Origin: Bacillus sp. 522_BSPC
GTDB taxonomy: Bacteria > Bacillota > Bacilli > Bacillales > Cytobacillaceae
NCBI RefSeq assembly: GCF_001076885.1
Contig: NZ_JVDT01000037.1
Location: 1-37,537, forward strand
DNA length: 37,537 nucleotides
Direction of reading: 5' to 3'
Shown here: piece by piece, positions 1 through 8,291 of the stretch
How the letters are laid out: the number at the start of each line of letters is the position of its first letter
How positions within the stretch are numbered: the stretch's first letter is position 1
Notes under the pieces: model-generated
What the model was told of the DNA's origin: nothing
What the model saw: the letters and a program-made list of their open reading frames with translations, nothing else
Databases searched by the model: none
Position numbers and translations under genes: made by a program

Positions 1-48
1 TTGTTCGTCTTTAAAGATTAGTTATTTAGTTTTGTCCCATCCTCTTTT
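1..48 (-). repeat. Left terminal copy of an inverted repeat, probable IS end
   Basis: The first 48 nt match, in inverted orientation, the sequence at 37445-37491, with about three differences. The reverse complement carries the core GGGACAAAACTAAATAA followed by ATCTTTAAAGACGAACAA. The outward-facing end is an AAGAGG-type sequence, so any element would lie mostly to the left of the window with its terminus near position 48. Similar GAGGCTGGGACAAAA ends are familiar to me from repeated or insertion elements of Firmicutes, but the family is not established here and no transposase is visible. Confidence 0.6.
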
Positions 49-206
49 AAATATGTCCATTTAATGAATTCTTTCTTCCTTTTGTTTCCTTTCCGGTCTA
101 ATTGGGGTATAAATTTTTATAGGACAACAAAAAATAAAAAGTAAAAATCTACCCCCTCCTTCACCTATTGAGATGACAAGCGTTTTTCATTTGTTTTAAA
201 AATAAA

Positions 207-266
207 TTGTAATAATTATAAATAAATATTGATTTTAAATTAATATTTGTTATAATTAATATATAA
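207..266 (+). promoter_or_regulatory. PerR-box-like operator and sigma-A promoter of dps
   Basis: TTGTAATAATTATAA at 207-221 matches the Bacillus PerR consensus TTATAATNATTATAA at 13 of 14 defined positions. A promoter follows: TTGATT (229-234), a 16-nt spacer and a perfect TATAAT (251-256). A second, poorer AT palindrome, TTATAATTAATATATAA, covers the -10 region at 250-266. Peroxide-responsive, metal-dependent repression of dps/mrgA by PerR is established in Bacillus; that it happens here is inferred from the match. Confidence 0.7.
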
Positions 267-289
267 TCAATCGAAGGGAGTTTGTTAAA

Positions 290-742
290 ATGGGATTACA
301 AACAAAAGTTGAATTACAAAAAGAACTAAACGTACAAATTGCTAACTGGAGCGTATTATACACAAAACTTCATCAACATCACTGGTATGTAAAAGGGCCT
401 TTTTTCTTCACACTTCATGAAAAATTTGAGGAATTGTACGACGAGGCTGCTGAAGCAGTAGACGAAATCGCAGAACGCCTTCTTGCAATTGGTGGAAAAC
501 CTGTTTCAACATTACAAGAATTTATCGAAACTTCAACATTAAAAGAAAGTACAGAGAAACTAACTGCCAACGAAATGGTAAAATCTTTAGTAGAAGATTA
601 CAGCCAAATTAACACACAATTAAAAGCATTAGCAGAACATGCAGATGAATTAGAAGATGTAATTACAAATGATTTAGCAGTCGATCTAATTGGCAAAATT
701 GAGAAACATTTATGGATGTTAACAGCGTATCTTTCTGAATAA
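290..742 (+). CDS. dps: Dps family DNA-protecting ferritin-like protein
   Basis: Encodes a 150-residue Dps/MrgA-type miniferritin. These proteins form dodecamers that oxidise Fe(II) with hydrogen peroxide, store the iron and shield DNA during peroxide or starvation stress. The inter-subunit ferroxidase ligands of the family are in place: H31 (within HQHHWYVKG), H43, D58 and E62, and the protein has normal length for the family. The ATG is preceded by GAAGGGAG at 273-280 with 9-nt spacing. It is a single-gene unit: a PerR-box-like sequence and promoter lie upstream and a hairpin terminator directly follows. The first residues carry no long basic DNA-binding tail, so protection may come mainly from iron removal rather than DNA compaction (inference). 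Confident at family level. Confidence 0.95.
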   Translation: MGLQTKVELQKELNVQIANWSVLYTKLHQHHWYVKGPFFFTLHEKFEELYDEAAEAVDEIAERLLAIGGKPVSTLQEFIETSTLKESTEKLTANEMVKSLVEDYSQINTQLKALAEHADELEDVITNDLAVDLIGKIEKHLWMLTAYLSE

Positions 743-750
743 ACATAGTT

Positions 751-787
751 AAACCACTTTTTCTTTCTAACGAAAAAGTGGTTTTTA
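751..787 (+). terminator. Intrinsic terminator of dps
   Basis: The perfect 12-bp arms AAACCACTTTTT (751-762) and AAAAAGTGGTTT (773-784) flank a 10-nt loop and run into a T-rich tail. The hairpin lies 8 nt after the dps stop codon. Confidence 0.9.
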
Positions 788-915
788 TTTGGAAGGAAAC
801 CCCTCTTCCCCAATACTATTTTCCCTATCAAAAAAGAAAAATTATTTTATTTCTTTTCTATAAAAAAGTATAATGATGGCAAAGTATGTATTTTTTCATC
901 CCTAGGAGGGTAAGT

Positions 916-1575
916 ATGAAAAAACAATTTGTAGTGATAGGACTAGGCAGCTTTGGTGGCAGTTTAGTAGAAGAGTTTCATAAAATGGGAGCAGAAGTAT
1001 TAGCAATCGATCAGTCGTTGGAAAAAGTGGAAAAATATCGAGCATTCGCTACACTCTGCGTACAAATGACGAATATTACCGAAGCATCACTAACACAAAT
1101 CGGTATTCGAAACTTTGATCATGCCTTTGTTTCATTTGGAGATGATGTAGAATCTAGCACCCTTACTACTATGCTTTTAAAAGAAATGGGCATTAGCCAA
1201 GTTTGGGTAAAAGCAGCAGATGTATATCATAAACGTGTTTTAGAGAAGATTGGTGCTGACCGTGTGATTCATCCGGAACAGGATATGGCAAAAAGAATTG
1301 CCCATCACGTTATTTCCGACAGTATGATTGATTATATTCAGCTTTCGAAAGAACACGGAATTGTCGAAATGGTGGCTTCAGCTAAAATACATAATAAATC
1401 CATTTTAGACTTAGACGTACGTGCAAAATATGGCTGTACAATTATTGGCATCCAGCGAGCAGGAGAAACAATCGTCTCTCCATCGGCAAATGAAGTAATC
1501 CTTAAAGGAGATATTCTAATCATGGTAGGTAGTAATGATTGCCTTTATGATTTTGAAGAAAAAGCCCTAAAATAA
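916..1575 (+). CDS. Ktr potassium uptake system gating subunit (KtrA/KtrC type, RCK)
   Basis: A 219-residue cytoplasmic RCK protein that gates a KtrB/KtrD potassium channel by binding nucleotide, and in Bacillus also cyclic di-AMP. Residues 1-130 form the TrkA-N Rossmann domain with GLGSFGG near residue 9, where KtrA and KtrC usually have GLGRFGG. The acidic D at the end of beta-2 (AIDQS) fits NAD(H)/ATP ribose binding. Residues 135-219 are the TrkA-C domain. I chose the ATG at 916 because AGGAGGG sits at 904-910; the longer in-frame start at 886 has no ribosome binding site. A TATAAT at 869-874 is a likely -10. No membrane-pore gene lies next to it, which resembles the solitary ktrC arrangement, although the sequence is about equally close to KtrA. 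Family certain, paralogue undecided. Confidence 0.92.
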   Translation: MKKQFVVIGLGSFGGSLVEEFHKMGAEVLAIDQSLEKVEKYRAFATLCVQMTNITEASLTQIGIRNFDHAFVSFGDDVESSTLTTMLLKEMGISQVWVKAADVYHKRVLEKIGADRVIHPEQDMAKRIAHHVISDSMIDYIQLSKEHGIVEMVASAKIHNKSILDLDVRAKYGCTIIGIQRAGETIVSPSANEVILKGDILIMVGSNDCLYDFEEKALK

Positions 1576-1606
1576 ACCTATTAACAAAAAATATTGCACC
1601 CTAAAT

Positions 1607-1639
1607 GAGAAGGCTATCATTAAGCTCTTCTCTTTTTTT
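1607..1639 (+). terminator. Intrinsic terminator after the Ktr gene
   Basis: GAGAAGGCT (1607-1615) pairs with AGC-T-CTTCTC (to 1632) across a short loop and is followed by a run of seven T. Confidence 0.8.
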
Positions 1640-1735
1640 ATATATATTCTTGATTAGAAGCTCTATTATATACAACGTTTAATCCTTCACTCGCTGGGTA
1701 TTAGTAGTATAAATTAAAAACAAGGAGTGAAGGAT

Positions 1736-3241
1736 ATGAACTATAATTGGAATTGGAATTCCTTTTGGGACAAGCTACCAGATTTTATTTTAGCTGTGGT
1801 TGTTTTAATCATAGGGTGGATTGTTGCTAAAATTATTGAAAAAGCCCTATATAAAGGACTACAGAAAACAAAATTGGATGATAAAATTTTCCCAGAAGGA
1901 AAACCACGAAAATATTCATCTGAAAAAATTATTAGTAAAATCGTGTTTTACTTGTTATTGGTTTTCGTCTTTTCCCTATTCTTTAATATTTTAAATTTAA
2001 CGGCTATTACTTCTCCATTAGTGAATATGCTGTCCTCTATACTTGGAGCTATTCCTAATATTCTAAAAGCCGGATTGATTCTTGTGGTAGCATGGATCAT
2101 CGCAACTGGGTTAAAATTCCTTATTAAAAAAACAGGATCTACCTTAAAGGTCCATGAGAAACTGCAAAAATGGAATCTTACAGAAAAGAATAACCCGCAA
2201 AATATAATGGATAAAGTCGCAAATATTGTTTTCTACTTAGTCCTATTGTTATTCTTACCTGCAGTATTAGATGCACTAAATTTATATGGTGTTTCCGAAC
2301 CATTTGCCAATATGCTTCAAAACATACTTGCCTTTTTACCAAAGCTACTAGCAGCTGCACTAATCGTCTTAGTCGGTTGGTTTGTTGCAAAGATTGTTCG
2401 TACCATTCTAACAAACTTCTTACAAACAATTGGTACAGATTCTTTAGCTAATCGATTAGGCATAAGCAAGCTTTTAGAGAATGTAAGCCTATCTTCTGTT
2501 ATTGGCAACATTGTATTTATTTTCATTCTCATCCCAACTGTTATATCAGCGCTTGAGAAGTTAGATATTCAAGGAATCTCCCAGCCAGCTATTAACATGT
2601 TAAATGATATATTAACAATGATTCCGAATATCGCTATTGCCATTATCCTCATCTTAGTAGGCATTTGGATAGGAAAATGGGTAAAGCAAATGGTTGTTAC
2701 CTTATTGGTAAAGCTTAGTCTAGATACTTATGTACGAAAAATGGGAATTAACCCTAATACTAGTATTTCAAATATTATTGGTTCTATCGTACAAATCCTG
2801 ATTGTTTTCTTATTAGCAGTACAGGCATTAAATATAGTAGGACTAGAATTTTTAGTAACCTTATCAACTGCTGTTATTGCTTATTTACCAATGGTTCTCG
2901 CTGCAATAGTAATCATTGGCGTAGGCTTATGGTTAGGCTATCTTGTCCAGAAATTGTTAAGCAGTGTTTTACAAGGCGCTCACTTCAAGCTTTTACCGGT
3001 AATTGCAAAATATGCGATCATTACCATTTCCGTTTTTATGGCACTTGACCAATTAGGGGTAGCATCTTCTATTGTGAATTCTGCCTTTATCCTAATCCTA
3101 GGCGGACTTGCTTTAGCATTTGGATTAGCATTTGGTCTCGGAGGCAAAGACTTTGCCAAAAAAAGATTGGATAAACTAGATACAAAAATCGATCAAACAT
3201 CTATCCAAAAACCAAATGATGATAATTCTCTAAATAATTAA
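1736..3241 (+). CDS. Mechanosensitive-channel-like multipass membrane protein with conserved TM-helix repeats
   Basis: A 501-residue integral membrane protein built from about five copies of a TM-helix repeat (PF05552 type). Each copy is a hydrophobic helix of pattern A-x-x-x-x-(V/I)-G-W-x-(V/A/G)-K followed by a linker; examples are IIGWIVAKII, LVGWFVAKIV, LVGIWIGKWV and GVGLWLGYLV. It ends in a glycine/alanine-rich segment, LALAFGLAFGLGGKDFAKK, typical of this family. Related proteins are annotated as mechanosensitive ion channels, but channel activity has been shown for few of them. I set the start at ATG 1736, preceded by AAGGAG at 1722-1727. The upstream GTG at 1727 overlaps that ribosome binding site and is unlikely. 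Transcribed alone, with a terminator right after it. Likely role in osmotic or envelope-tension adaptation (inference). Confidence 0.8.
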   Translation: MNYNWNWNSFWDKLPDFILAVVVLIIGWIVAKIIEKALYKGLQKTKLDDKIFPEGKPRKYSSEKIISKIVFYLLLVFVFSLFFNILNLTAITSPLVNMLSSILGAIPNILKAGLILVVAWIIATGLKFLIKKTGSTLKVHEKLQKWNLTEKNNPQNIMDKVANIVFYLVLLLFLPAVLDALNLYGVSEPFANMLQNILAFLPKLLAAALIVLVGWFVAKIVRTILTNFLQTIGTDSLANRLGISKLLENVSLSSVIGNIVFIFILIPTVISALEKLDIQGISQPAINMLNDILTMIPNIAIAIILILVGIWIGKWVKQMVVTLLVKLSLDTYVRKMGINPNTSISNIIGSIVQILIVFLLAVQALNIVGLEFLVTLSTAVIAYLPMVLAAIVIIGVGLWLGYLVQKLLSSVLQGAHFKLLPVIAKYAIITISVFMALDQLGVASSIVNSAFILILGGLALAFGLAFGLGGKDFAKKRLDKLDTKIDQTSIQKPNDDNSLNN

Positions 3242-3253
3242 TACATTGCAAAG

Positions 3254-3291
3254 AAGGAGGCAGACTAGAAAAACGGTCTGTCTCCTTTTTC
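3254..3291 (+). terminator. Intrinsic terminator after the channel-like gene
   Basis: AGGAGGCAGAC and GTCTGTCTCCT pair (one mismatch) around a short A-rich loop, then TTTTT. Confidence 0.85.
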
Positions 3292-3338
3292 TATAAAGCA
3301 ACATGTATTTTGTCATTTTTTTCAAAAACAGCTATTGT

Positions 3339-3356
3339 TATGAAACCCGTTTCATA
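3339..3356. repeat. Perfect 8-bp inverted repeat, operator-like
   Basis: TATGAAAC-CC-GTTTCATA lies in the gap between two convergent genes. It resembles a catabolite-response element but lacks the central CG, so the CcpA assignment is not supported. It could equally be part of the 3'-untranslated region of either gene. Confidence 0.4.
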
Positions 3357-3380
3357 GTTTAATCTAATTAAGAGAGTACA

Positions 3381-3420
3381 AATCAGCGTTATATATCGAT
3401 TTCGATATAGCGTGATGATT
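3381..3420. repeat. 40-nt imperfect palindrome
   Basis: Outer arms AATCA/TGATT and inner arms TATATCG (3392-3398)/CGATATA (3403-3409) surround the loop ATTT, with a few mismatches between. It lies 12 nt beyond the stop codon of the deacetylase gene on the minus strand, so it may act as that gene's 3'-end hairpin, but no proper U-tract follows on that strand. Confidence 0.45.
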
Positions 3421-3432
3421 TTGCTCTTTTTC

Positions 3433-4218
3433 TTATGGTAAATCAGTATCAAGCAGTTCATAGCCTTCTACTAGTGTAGAAAGCGGTACAATATCAGCAT
3501 CCTTTTGATAGACTGGAATGTATTCTTTTAAAACACTTACTACAGAAGGACCAGAGATTCCTACATGGCCAATAGCAATAAACTCCTGCTCCTTATCTAG
3601 CCTTTTGGCTAACCTACTAGCTTGTTTAGCAATATGCTGATTTGTGTAAATATGATCAAAAAAGAGATCATTTTCTAAATAAGGTACATGGAGTTCCTCT
3701 GCTAACTCTTTTATAACACTTTTATTTGTTGTCTTACTGTCTAAATAGTAAAGATTATGCTTATGACACTCCTCTAGGATAATTCTCATTACCCTTTCAT
3801 CTTCCGTTGCCTTTGACCCCATATGATGATTCATTCCCACTGCATAAGGAATGCTTTCTATAGCACCCTTAACTCGCTTTCTAATTTCCTCATTTGATAA
3901 ATCTGTTGTAATAGCACCAGGTCCAAGCCAGCTTTTTTTTCCTTTTTTCGGTTCTAATGGCAGATGAACAATTACTTCATGTCCCTTTTTATGTGCACGA
4001 ATAGCATCTTCTTTACTTGTGGAAAGAAAAGGCATAATAGCAACCGTAATGGGAACAGGTAAGTTGAGCATCTCATCTGTTCCTTTCATATTATTACCAA
4101 AATCATCAATAACGATTGCAAGTTCCTTTCTCACTTGATTCTTAGAGGAATCCACCTCTTGTGCGGAAATCCCTAACGGAAAGGAAAGAAAACACAAGAA
4201 CCATATTATTTTTTTCAT
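3433..4218 (-). CDS. Secreted divergent polysaccharide deacetylase family protein
   Basis: A 261-residue exported protein of the divergent polysaccharide deacetylase family (PF04748, YibQ-like), a relative of NodB-type carbohydrate esterases. It opens with a signal peptide (MKKIIWF, hydrophobic core, ISA-QE cleavage-like site near residue 20). The family core follows: AIVIDDFGNN around residues 35-45 with the Asp pair, then VAIMPFL, HEVIVHLPLEP with conserved His, MNHHMGSKAT, and LYYLDSKTT. A late AIGHVGISGPSV completes the domain. The substrate is not known for the family; cell-wall or capsule sugar is a guess. The ATG at 4218 is preferred over the upstream GTG at 4230 because AGGTGG sits 8 nt before it. 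It is transcribed alone and converges with the channel-like gene. Confidence 0.85.
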   Translation of the reverse strand: MKKIIWFLCFLSFPLGISAQEVDSSKNQVRKELAIVIDDFGNNMKGTDEMLNLPVPITVAIMPFLSTSKEDAIRAHKKGHEVIVHLPLEPKKGKKSWLGPGAITTDLSNEEIRKRVKGAIESIPYAVGMNHHMGSKATEDERVMRIILEECHKHNLYYLDSKTTNKSVIKELAEELHVPYLENDLFFDHIYTNQHIAKQASRLAKRLDKEQEFIAIGHVGISGPSVVSVLKEYIPVYQKDADIVPLSTLVEGYELLDTDLP

Positions 4219-4344
4219 TTTATAACCCACCTTGTTTTCCGTTAGTATTTTCCGTATAGTCAGGTTGCATACAAAAATGTAGAGAAATTGTTTAATAAGC
4301 TGTTTTCACATAAAGGGGATACAGATTAACATCCCTTTAGAAGT

Positions 4345-4380
4345 AAAAAACAGTTCACTATAGTTTAGCGAACTGTTTTC
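4345..4380 (-). terminator. Terminator of the pot operon
   Basis: AAAACAGTTC (4347-4356) and GAACTGTTTT (4370-4379) form a perfect 10-bp stem. On the minus strand it begins 12 nt after the potD stop codon and runs into a T-rich tail. Confidence 0.85.
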
Positions 4381-4390
4381 TTTCCATTAT

Positions 4391-5464
4391 TTACTTTCGA
4401 TGCATTTTAAACTCTAGGAATAAATCATTATACTCCGCTAATGAACGATGACCTAGGTTCTCATACACTTCTAATTTTGAAGTCATTTTTTCATCAGGAT
4501 AGAAGCGCTCATCCCCAGTAATGTCTTCTGGCAAAAATTCCATCGCTGCCTTGTTTGGGGTTGAATAGCCAACATATTCTGTATTTTGCGCAGCGTTTTG
4601 GGCATCCAGCATAAAATTAATAAACTGATGAGCTCCATCCACATTCTTTGCCGTTTTGGGAATAACCATATTATCGAACCAAAGATTAGAGCCTTCTTCT
4701 GGAACAACATATTCTACCTCTTCATTTTCCCACATAATCTCAGCTGCCATTCCAGACCATAAGACACCGATAGATGCTTCTTCATTTTCAATGAGCATTC
4801 GAATTTCGTCTCCAACAATCGCTTTTACATTCGGCGTTAACATATCTAATTTTTCCTTTGCTTCCTTCAAATGCTCATGATCTTTATCATTTAAAGAGTA
4901 ATGCAAGCTATTTAAGCTCATCCCCATAATTTCACGGGCACCATCTATAAGCATAATTTCATTTTTTAAATCTTTATCCCATAAATCATTCCAAGAAGTA
5001 ATTTCTTTTCCACCAAGCATCGTTGGATTATAGACAATTCCAACTGTTCCCCAAAAGTACGGAATCGAAAATTTATTGTCTGGATCAAAGGATAGATTCA
5101 TAAATCGACTATCTATGTTTTTCAAATTAGGAACTTTAGCATGGTCAATCGGAATTAATAAATCCTCTTCCTTCATTTTATCAATCATATATTCAGAGGG
5201 AATCGCAATATCATAGCTTGTTCCTCCCTGCTGAATTTTTGTCATCATCGCTTCATTGGAATCAAAGGTTTCATAGATAACCTTAATTCCTGTTTCTTCT
5301 TCAAATTTAGTAATTAAATCTGCATCGATATAATCTCCCCAGTTATATACTGTCAATGTATTACCACTTGTATACCCTCTGCTTGAATTTAATTGATTAA
5401 CAATAAATAAAAGAATGAAAGACAGTGCAAAGATAGTAATTAATCCGCGAATTAGAGACTTCAT
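4391..5464 (-). CDS. potD: Spermidine/putrescine ABC transporter substrate-binding protein PotD
   Basis: The 357-residue extracellular polyamine receptor of the PotABCD importer. After an N-terminal hydrophobic anchor (about residues 8-25) the mature part begins LTVYNWGDYID, the hallmark of PotD/PotF, followed by FEEETGIKVIYETFDSNE, YDIAIPSEYM, IPYFWGTVGIVYN and LWSGMAAE, which together line the polyamine pocket in the family. There is no lipobox cysteine (FIVNQLNSS follows the hydrophobic stretch), so the protein is probably held by an uncleaved signal anchor rather than lipid. Its ATG overlaps the potC stop in an ATGA, indicating translational coupling, and it is the last gene of the operon before a strong terminator. 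Confidence 0.95.
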   Translation of the reverse strand: MKSLIRGLITIFALSFILLFIVNQLNSSRGYTSGNTLTVYNWGDYIDADLITKFEEETGIKVIYETFDSNEAMMTKIQQGGTSYDIAIPSEYMIDKMKEEDLLIPIDHAKVPNLKNIDSRFMNLSFDPDNKFSIPYFWGTVGIVYNPTMLGGKEITSWNDLWDKDLKNEIMLIDGAREIMGMSLNSLHYSLNDKDHEHLKEAKEKLDMLTPNVKAIVGDEIRMLIENEEASIGVLWSGMAAEIMWENEEVEYVVPEEGSNLWFDNMVIPKTAKNVDGAHQFINFMLDAQNAAQNTEYVGYSTPNKAAMEFLPEDITGDERFYPDEKMTSKLEVYENLGHRSLAEYNDLFLEFKMHRK

Positions 5465-6264
5465 TTTCTCACCCCCGCTTGCGAAGCTTTATTGACACGT
5501 TGCGTAATGAAATAATAGCCAATTACAAGAAGCAGCGTGAATAAGAATAACAAGGTTGATAATGCATTTATATTTAAAGAAATACCTCTTCTTGCTAAAG
5601 AGTAGATTTCCACAGACAGCGTCGTAAATCCATTACCAGTTACAAAGAATGTTACAGCAAAATCGTCTAAGGAGTATGTCAACGCCATAAAGAATCCAGC
5701 AAATATCCCCGGTGAGATATAAGGAATGATAACTTTTGTAAGAACATCCTTCCAACTTGCTCCAAGATCTAATGCTGCATCAACTAAAGTTGGGCTCATT
5801 TCTTCTAGCTTTGGTAATACCATAATGACAACAATCGGAATCGAGAAGGCAATATGTGATAATAGTACGGAAAAGAAACCTAGTTTAATTCCAATGATAG
5901 TAAAGAAAATTAAGAAAGACGCACCAATAATAACGTCTGGACTTACTATTAGAACATTATTTAAGGATAAAATAGAATTTCGAAGACCCTTTTTCCTCAT
6001 CATGGAAATACTAATCGCTCCAAGTACCCCTATAATGGTTGAAATTGCTGCAGATAAAAGGGCAATTATTATCGTATTTAAAACGATCACTAGTAATCTT
6101 GTATCCTGAAATAGTTCTTTATACCAATCAAATGTAAAGGAATCGAAATCATGCATGGTTCCTCCACTATTAAAGGAATAGAAGATTAAATAAAAGATTG
6201 GAGCATATAAAATGACAAAAACAATACATAAATAGAGAACAGATAATTTTGATAGCTTTTTCAT
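5461..6264 (-). CDS. potC: Spermidine/putrescine ABC transporter permease PotC
   Basis: A 267-residue inner-membrane permease with six predicted helices, one of the two PotB/PotC transmembrane subunits. The EAA loop that docks on the ATPase is visible as VDAALDLGASWKDVLTKVIIPYISPGI near residues 160-195. The segment SFNSGGTMHDFDSFTFDWYKELFQD before helix 2 is typical of PotC rather than PotB. It starts 2 nt after the potB stop codon and overlaps potD by 4 nt, so the genes are translated together. Family assignment is secure from sequence and operon order. Confidence 0.94.
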   Translation of the reverse strand: MKKLSKLSVLYLCIVFVILYAPIFYLIFYSFNSGGTMHDFDSFTFDWYKELFQDTRLLVIVLNTIIIALLSAAISTIIGVLGAISISMMRKKGLRNSILSLNNVLIVSPDVIIGASFLIFFTIIGIKLGFFSVLLSHIAFSIPIVVIMVLPKLEEMSPTLVDAALDLGASWKDVLTKVIIPYISPGIFAGFFMALTYSLDDFAVTFFVTGNGFTTLSVEIYSLARRGISLNINALSTLLFLFTLLLVIGYYFITQRVNKASQAGVRK

Positions 6265-6266
6265 TT

Positions 6267-7064
6267 TTATACCCCTCTCTTTCTGTTCCCTGTAAGAACC
6301 ATGATAATAATCATGCTAATAATCAAAAATACAGCAATTGTTGAACCCATTCCCCAATCTTGTGTAATAAGGAAATGCTGTTCTATTGCAGTTCCTAATG
6401 TAATCACACGATTACCTGCAATTAGGCGTGTAATCATAAATAGTGATAAAGCCGGAATAAATACAGCTTGGCACCCTGATTTCACTCCATTTATTGTAAG
6501 TGGGAATATTACCTTTTTAAACGTCGTCCAAGAAGATGCTCCTAAATCCTGGGAAGCATCAACTAGGCTAGGATTTAACTTCTCTAATGCATTAAAAATA
6601 GGAAGAATCATAAAAGGTATAAATATATATACACTTACAAATAGGAAACTAAAGTCTGTAAATAATAGCTGTTGCTCGCCTATTCCCAGAAAGTCCAGCA
6701 TTTGATTTGCTGCACCATGTGTTCCAAATATCCCTAAAAAAGCATAAGCTTTTAATAAAAGATTAATCCAGGAAGGTAATATAATTAATAACAGCCATAA
6801 TTGCTTATGCTTTGTTTTCGTCAATAAATAAGCGGTAGGATATGCAATTAGCAAGGAAAAGAATGTGATTAAAAATGCATACCAAAAGGAACTTAATGTC
6901 ATCTTTAAATAAACAGGTGTAAAGAACTTCTGATAATTTTCAAACGTAAATGCCCCTTCAATATCAAAGAATGAATAATAGACAACCAGTGCAACTGGGG
7001 CAATGACAAAGAGTGCAATCCAAAGATAATATGGGACAGTATACCATTTTGTATTACTTTTCAT
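6267..7064 (-). CDS. potB: Spermidine/putrescine ABC transporter permease PotB
   Basis: A 265-residue polyamine permease subunit. It opens with a short basic stretch and helix [18 protein letters not shown], and carries an EAA motif, [27 protein letters not shown], near residues 165-195 for contact with PotA. It ends with a hydrophobic helix followed by NRKRGV, placing the C-terminus in the cytoplasm. The start codon lies inside the 3' end of potA (11-nt overlap), so translation is probably coupled. Confidence 0.94.
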   Translation of the reverse strand: MKSNTKWYTVPYYLWIALFVIAPVALVVYYSFFDIEGAFTFENYQKFFTPVYLKMTLSSFWYAFLITFFSLLIAYPTAYLLTKTKHKQLWLLLIILPSWINLLLKAYAFLGIFGTHGAANQMLDFLGIGEQQLLFTDFSFLFVSVYIFIPFMILPIFNALEKLNPSLVDASQDLGASSWTTFKKVIFPLTINGVKSGCQAVFIPALSLFMITRLIAGNRVITLGTAIEQHFLITQDWGMGSTIAVFLIISMIIIMVLTGNRKRGV

Positions 7065-8160
7065 TGACTACACCCTCATACGCTTCTAGTCGCTTATCAA
7101 ATTCTTCCTCTGTTTCTCCTAGTCGCATAACATGAATGGCTTCTGGCTCAAAGTAAAGACCAATTTCGGTTCCAACAGTAGCTTTCTTTGTGGAATGGAC
7201 AAGCCACTCATTTCCGTCTTCATCATAGCCACAAATCTCATAATGGACTCCTCTAAATAATTGAGAGTCTACTTTTACCTTTAGCTTTCCTGCCTCAACA
7301 GATGAAATTTCTAAATCCTCGGGGCGAATTACTACTTCCACTGCTTCATTTTCATTAAATCCACCATCCACACAATCAAACGTTTTGCTTCCAAAATGGA
7401 CAATAAAATCTTTTTTCATCAATCCAGGAACAATATTGGATTCACCGATAAAATCTGCAACAAAGCGATTAATTGGTTCATCATAAATATCTATTGGTGT
7501 TCCACTTTGCTCGATTCGTCCTTTGTTTAAAACGAAGATTTCATCCGACATCGCCAATGCTTCTTCTTGGTCATGTGTAACAAAGATGAAGGTAATACCT
7601 AATCTTCTTTGTAATTCTCTAAGTTCATACTGCATTTCCGTGCGAAGCTTCAAATCCAATGCGGATAATGGTTCATCTAGAAGAATAATCTCTGGTTCAT
7701 TTACAATGGCCCTAGCTATAGCAACACGTTGTCTCTGCCCACCAGACATTTCACTGATTTCTCTATTCTCATAGCCTTCTAAATTGACGAAACGAAGCGC
7801 TTCTTTCACCTTGTTTTCAATTACTTGCTTCTTCCATTTTTTTATGCGCAGACCAAAGGCCACATTTTCAAATACATTTAAATGGGGGAAAAGCGCATAA
7901 TCCTGAAAAACTGTATTTACTTGTCTCTTATTGGCTGGAATTTTATTAATCTGCTTCCCATTAAAGTAAATATTTCCATCTGTAGGTTCCATAAATCCGG
8001 CAATTAACCGTAAAACAGTCGTTTTCCCGCAGCCAGATGGTCCAAGCAAGGTATAAAATTTACCTCTTTCAATTTCAAAGCTTACATTCTTTAGAACAGT
8101 TGTATCTTGATCATAACTTTTTGTTACATTTTCAAATCGAATAATATGCTGCTCAGACAT
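7054..8160 (-). CDS. potA: Spermidine/putrescine ABC transporter ATP-binding protein PotA
   Basis: The 368-residue ATPase that powers polyamine import. It shows Walker [10 protein letters not shown] (40-48), a Q-loop ([10 protein letters not shown]), signature [14 protein letters not shown] (138-151), Walker B IILLDEP (158-164) and the H-loop histidine H196 (FVTHDQEEA). Residues from about 240 onward form the TOBE-type regulatory domain usual for this CUT1/MOI-like group (IRPEDLEI). The ATG has AGGAGG a few nucleotides upstream. This is the first gene of the four-gene transporter unit; the 131-nt gap before it holds a CTGTTTAC/GTAAACAG inverted repeat that may be a regulator site. Confidence 0.95.
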   Translation of the reverse strand: MSEQHIIRFENVTKSYDQDTTVLKNVSFEIERGKFYTLLGPSGCGKTTVLRLIAGFMEPTDGNIYFNGKQINKIPANKRQVNTVFQDYALFPHLNVFENVAFGLRIKKWKKQVIENKVKEALRFVNLEGYENREISEMSGGQRQRVAIARAIVNEPEIILLDEPLSALDLKLRTEMQYELRELQRRLGITFIFVTHDQEEALAMSDEIFVLNKGRIEQSGTPIDIYDEPINRFVADFIGESNIVPGLMKKDFIVHFGSKTFDCVDGGFNENEAVEVVIRPEDLEISSVEAGKLKVKVDSQLFRGVHYEICGYDEDGNEWLVHSTKKATVGTEIGLYFEPEAIHVMRLGETEEEFDKRLEAYEGVVNEK

Positions 8161-8231
8161 AATATCCTCCTCTTTATCTATTATTTTGTAAGATTGCTGT
8201 TGACAGCCCTTTATCGTCTTTAAAGCTCCCT

Positions 8232-8265
8232 CTGTTTACAAAGCAGCTAAATCTAAAGTAAACAG
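8232..8265. promoter_or_regulatory. Inverted repeat upstream of potA, candidate PotR operator
   Basis: CTGTTTAC (8232-8239) and GTAAACAG (8258-8265) are perfect 8-nt inverted arms 18 nt apart in the potR-potA gap. The same GTTTAC/GTAAAC half-site recurs in front of potR itself, suggesting one DNA-binding protein acts at both places (inference). Confidence 0.5.
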
Positions 8266-8291
8266 TATTTTATTAGCAAAAAAATCCTTCC

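Noticed and set aside
3339-3356. CcpA cre site
   Set aside because: The central CG is missing and no promoter is near.
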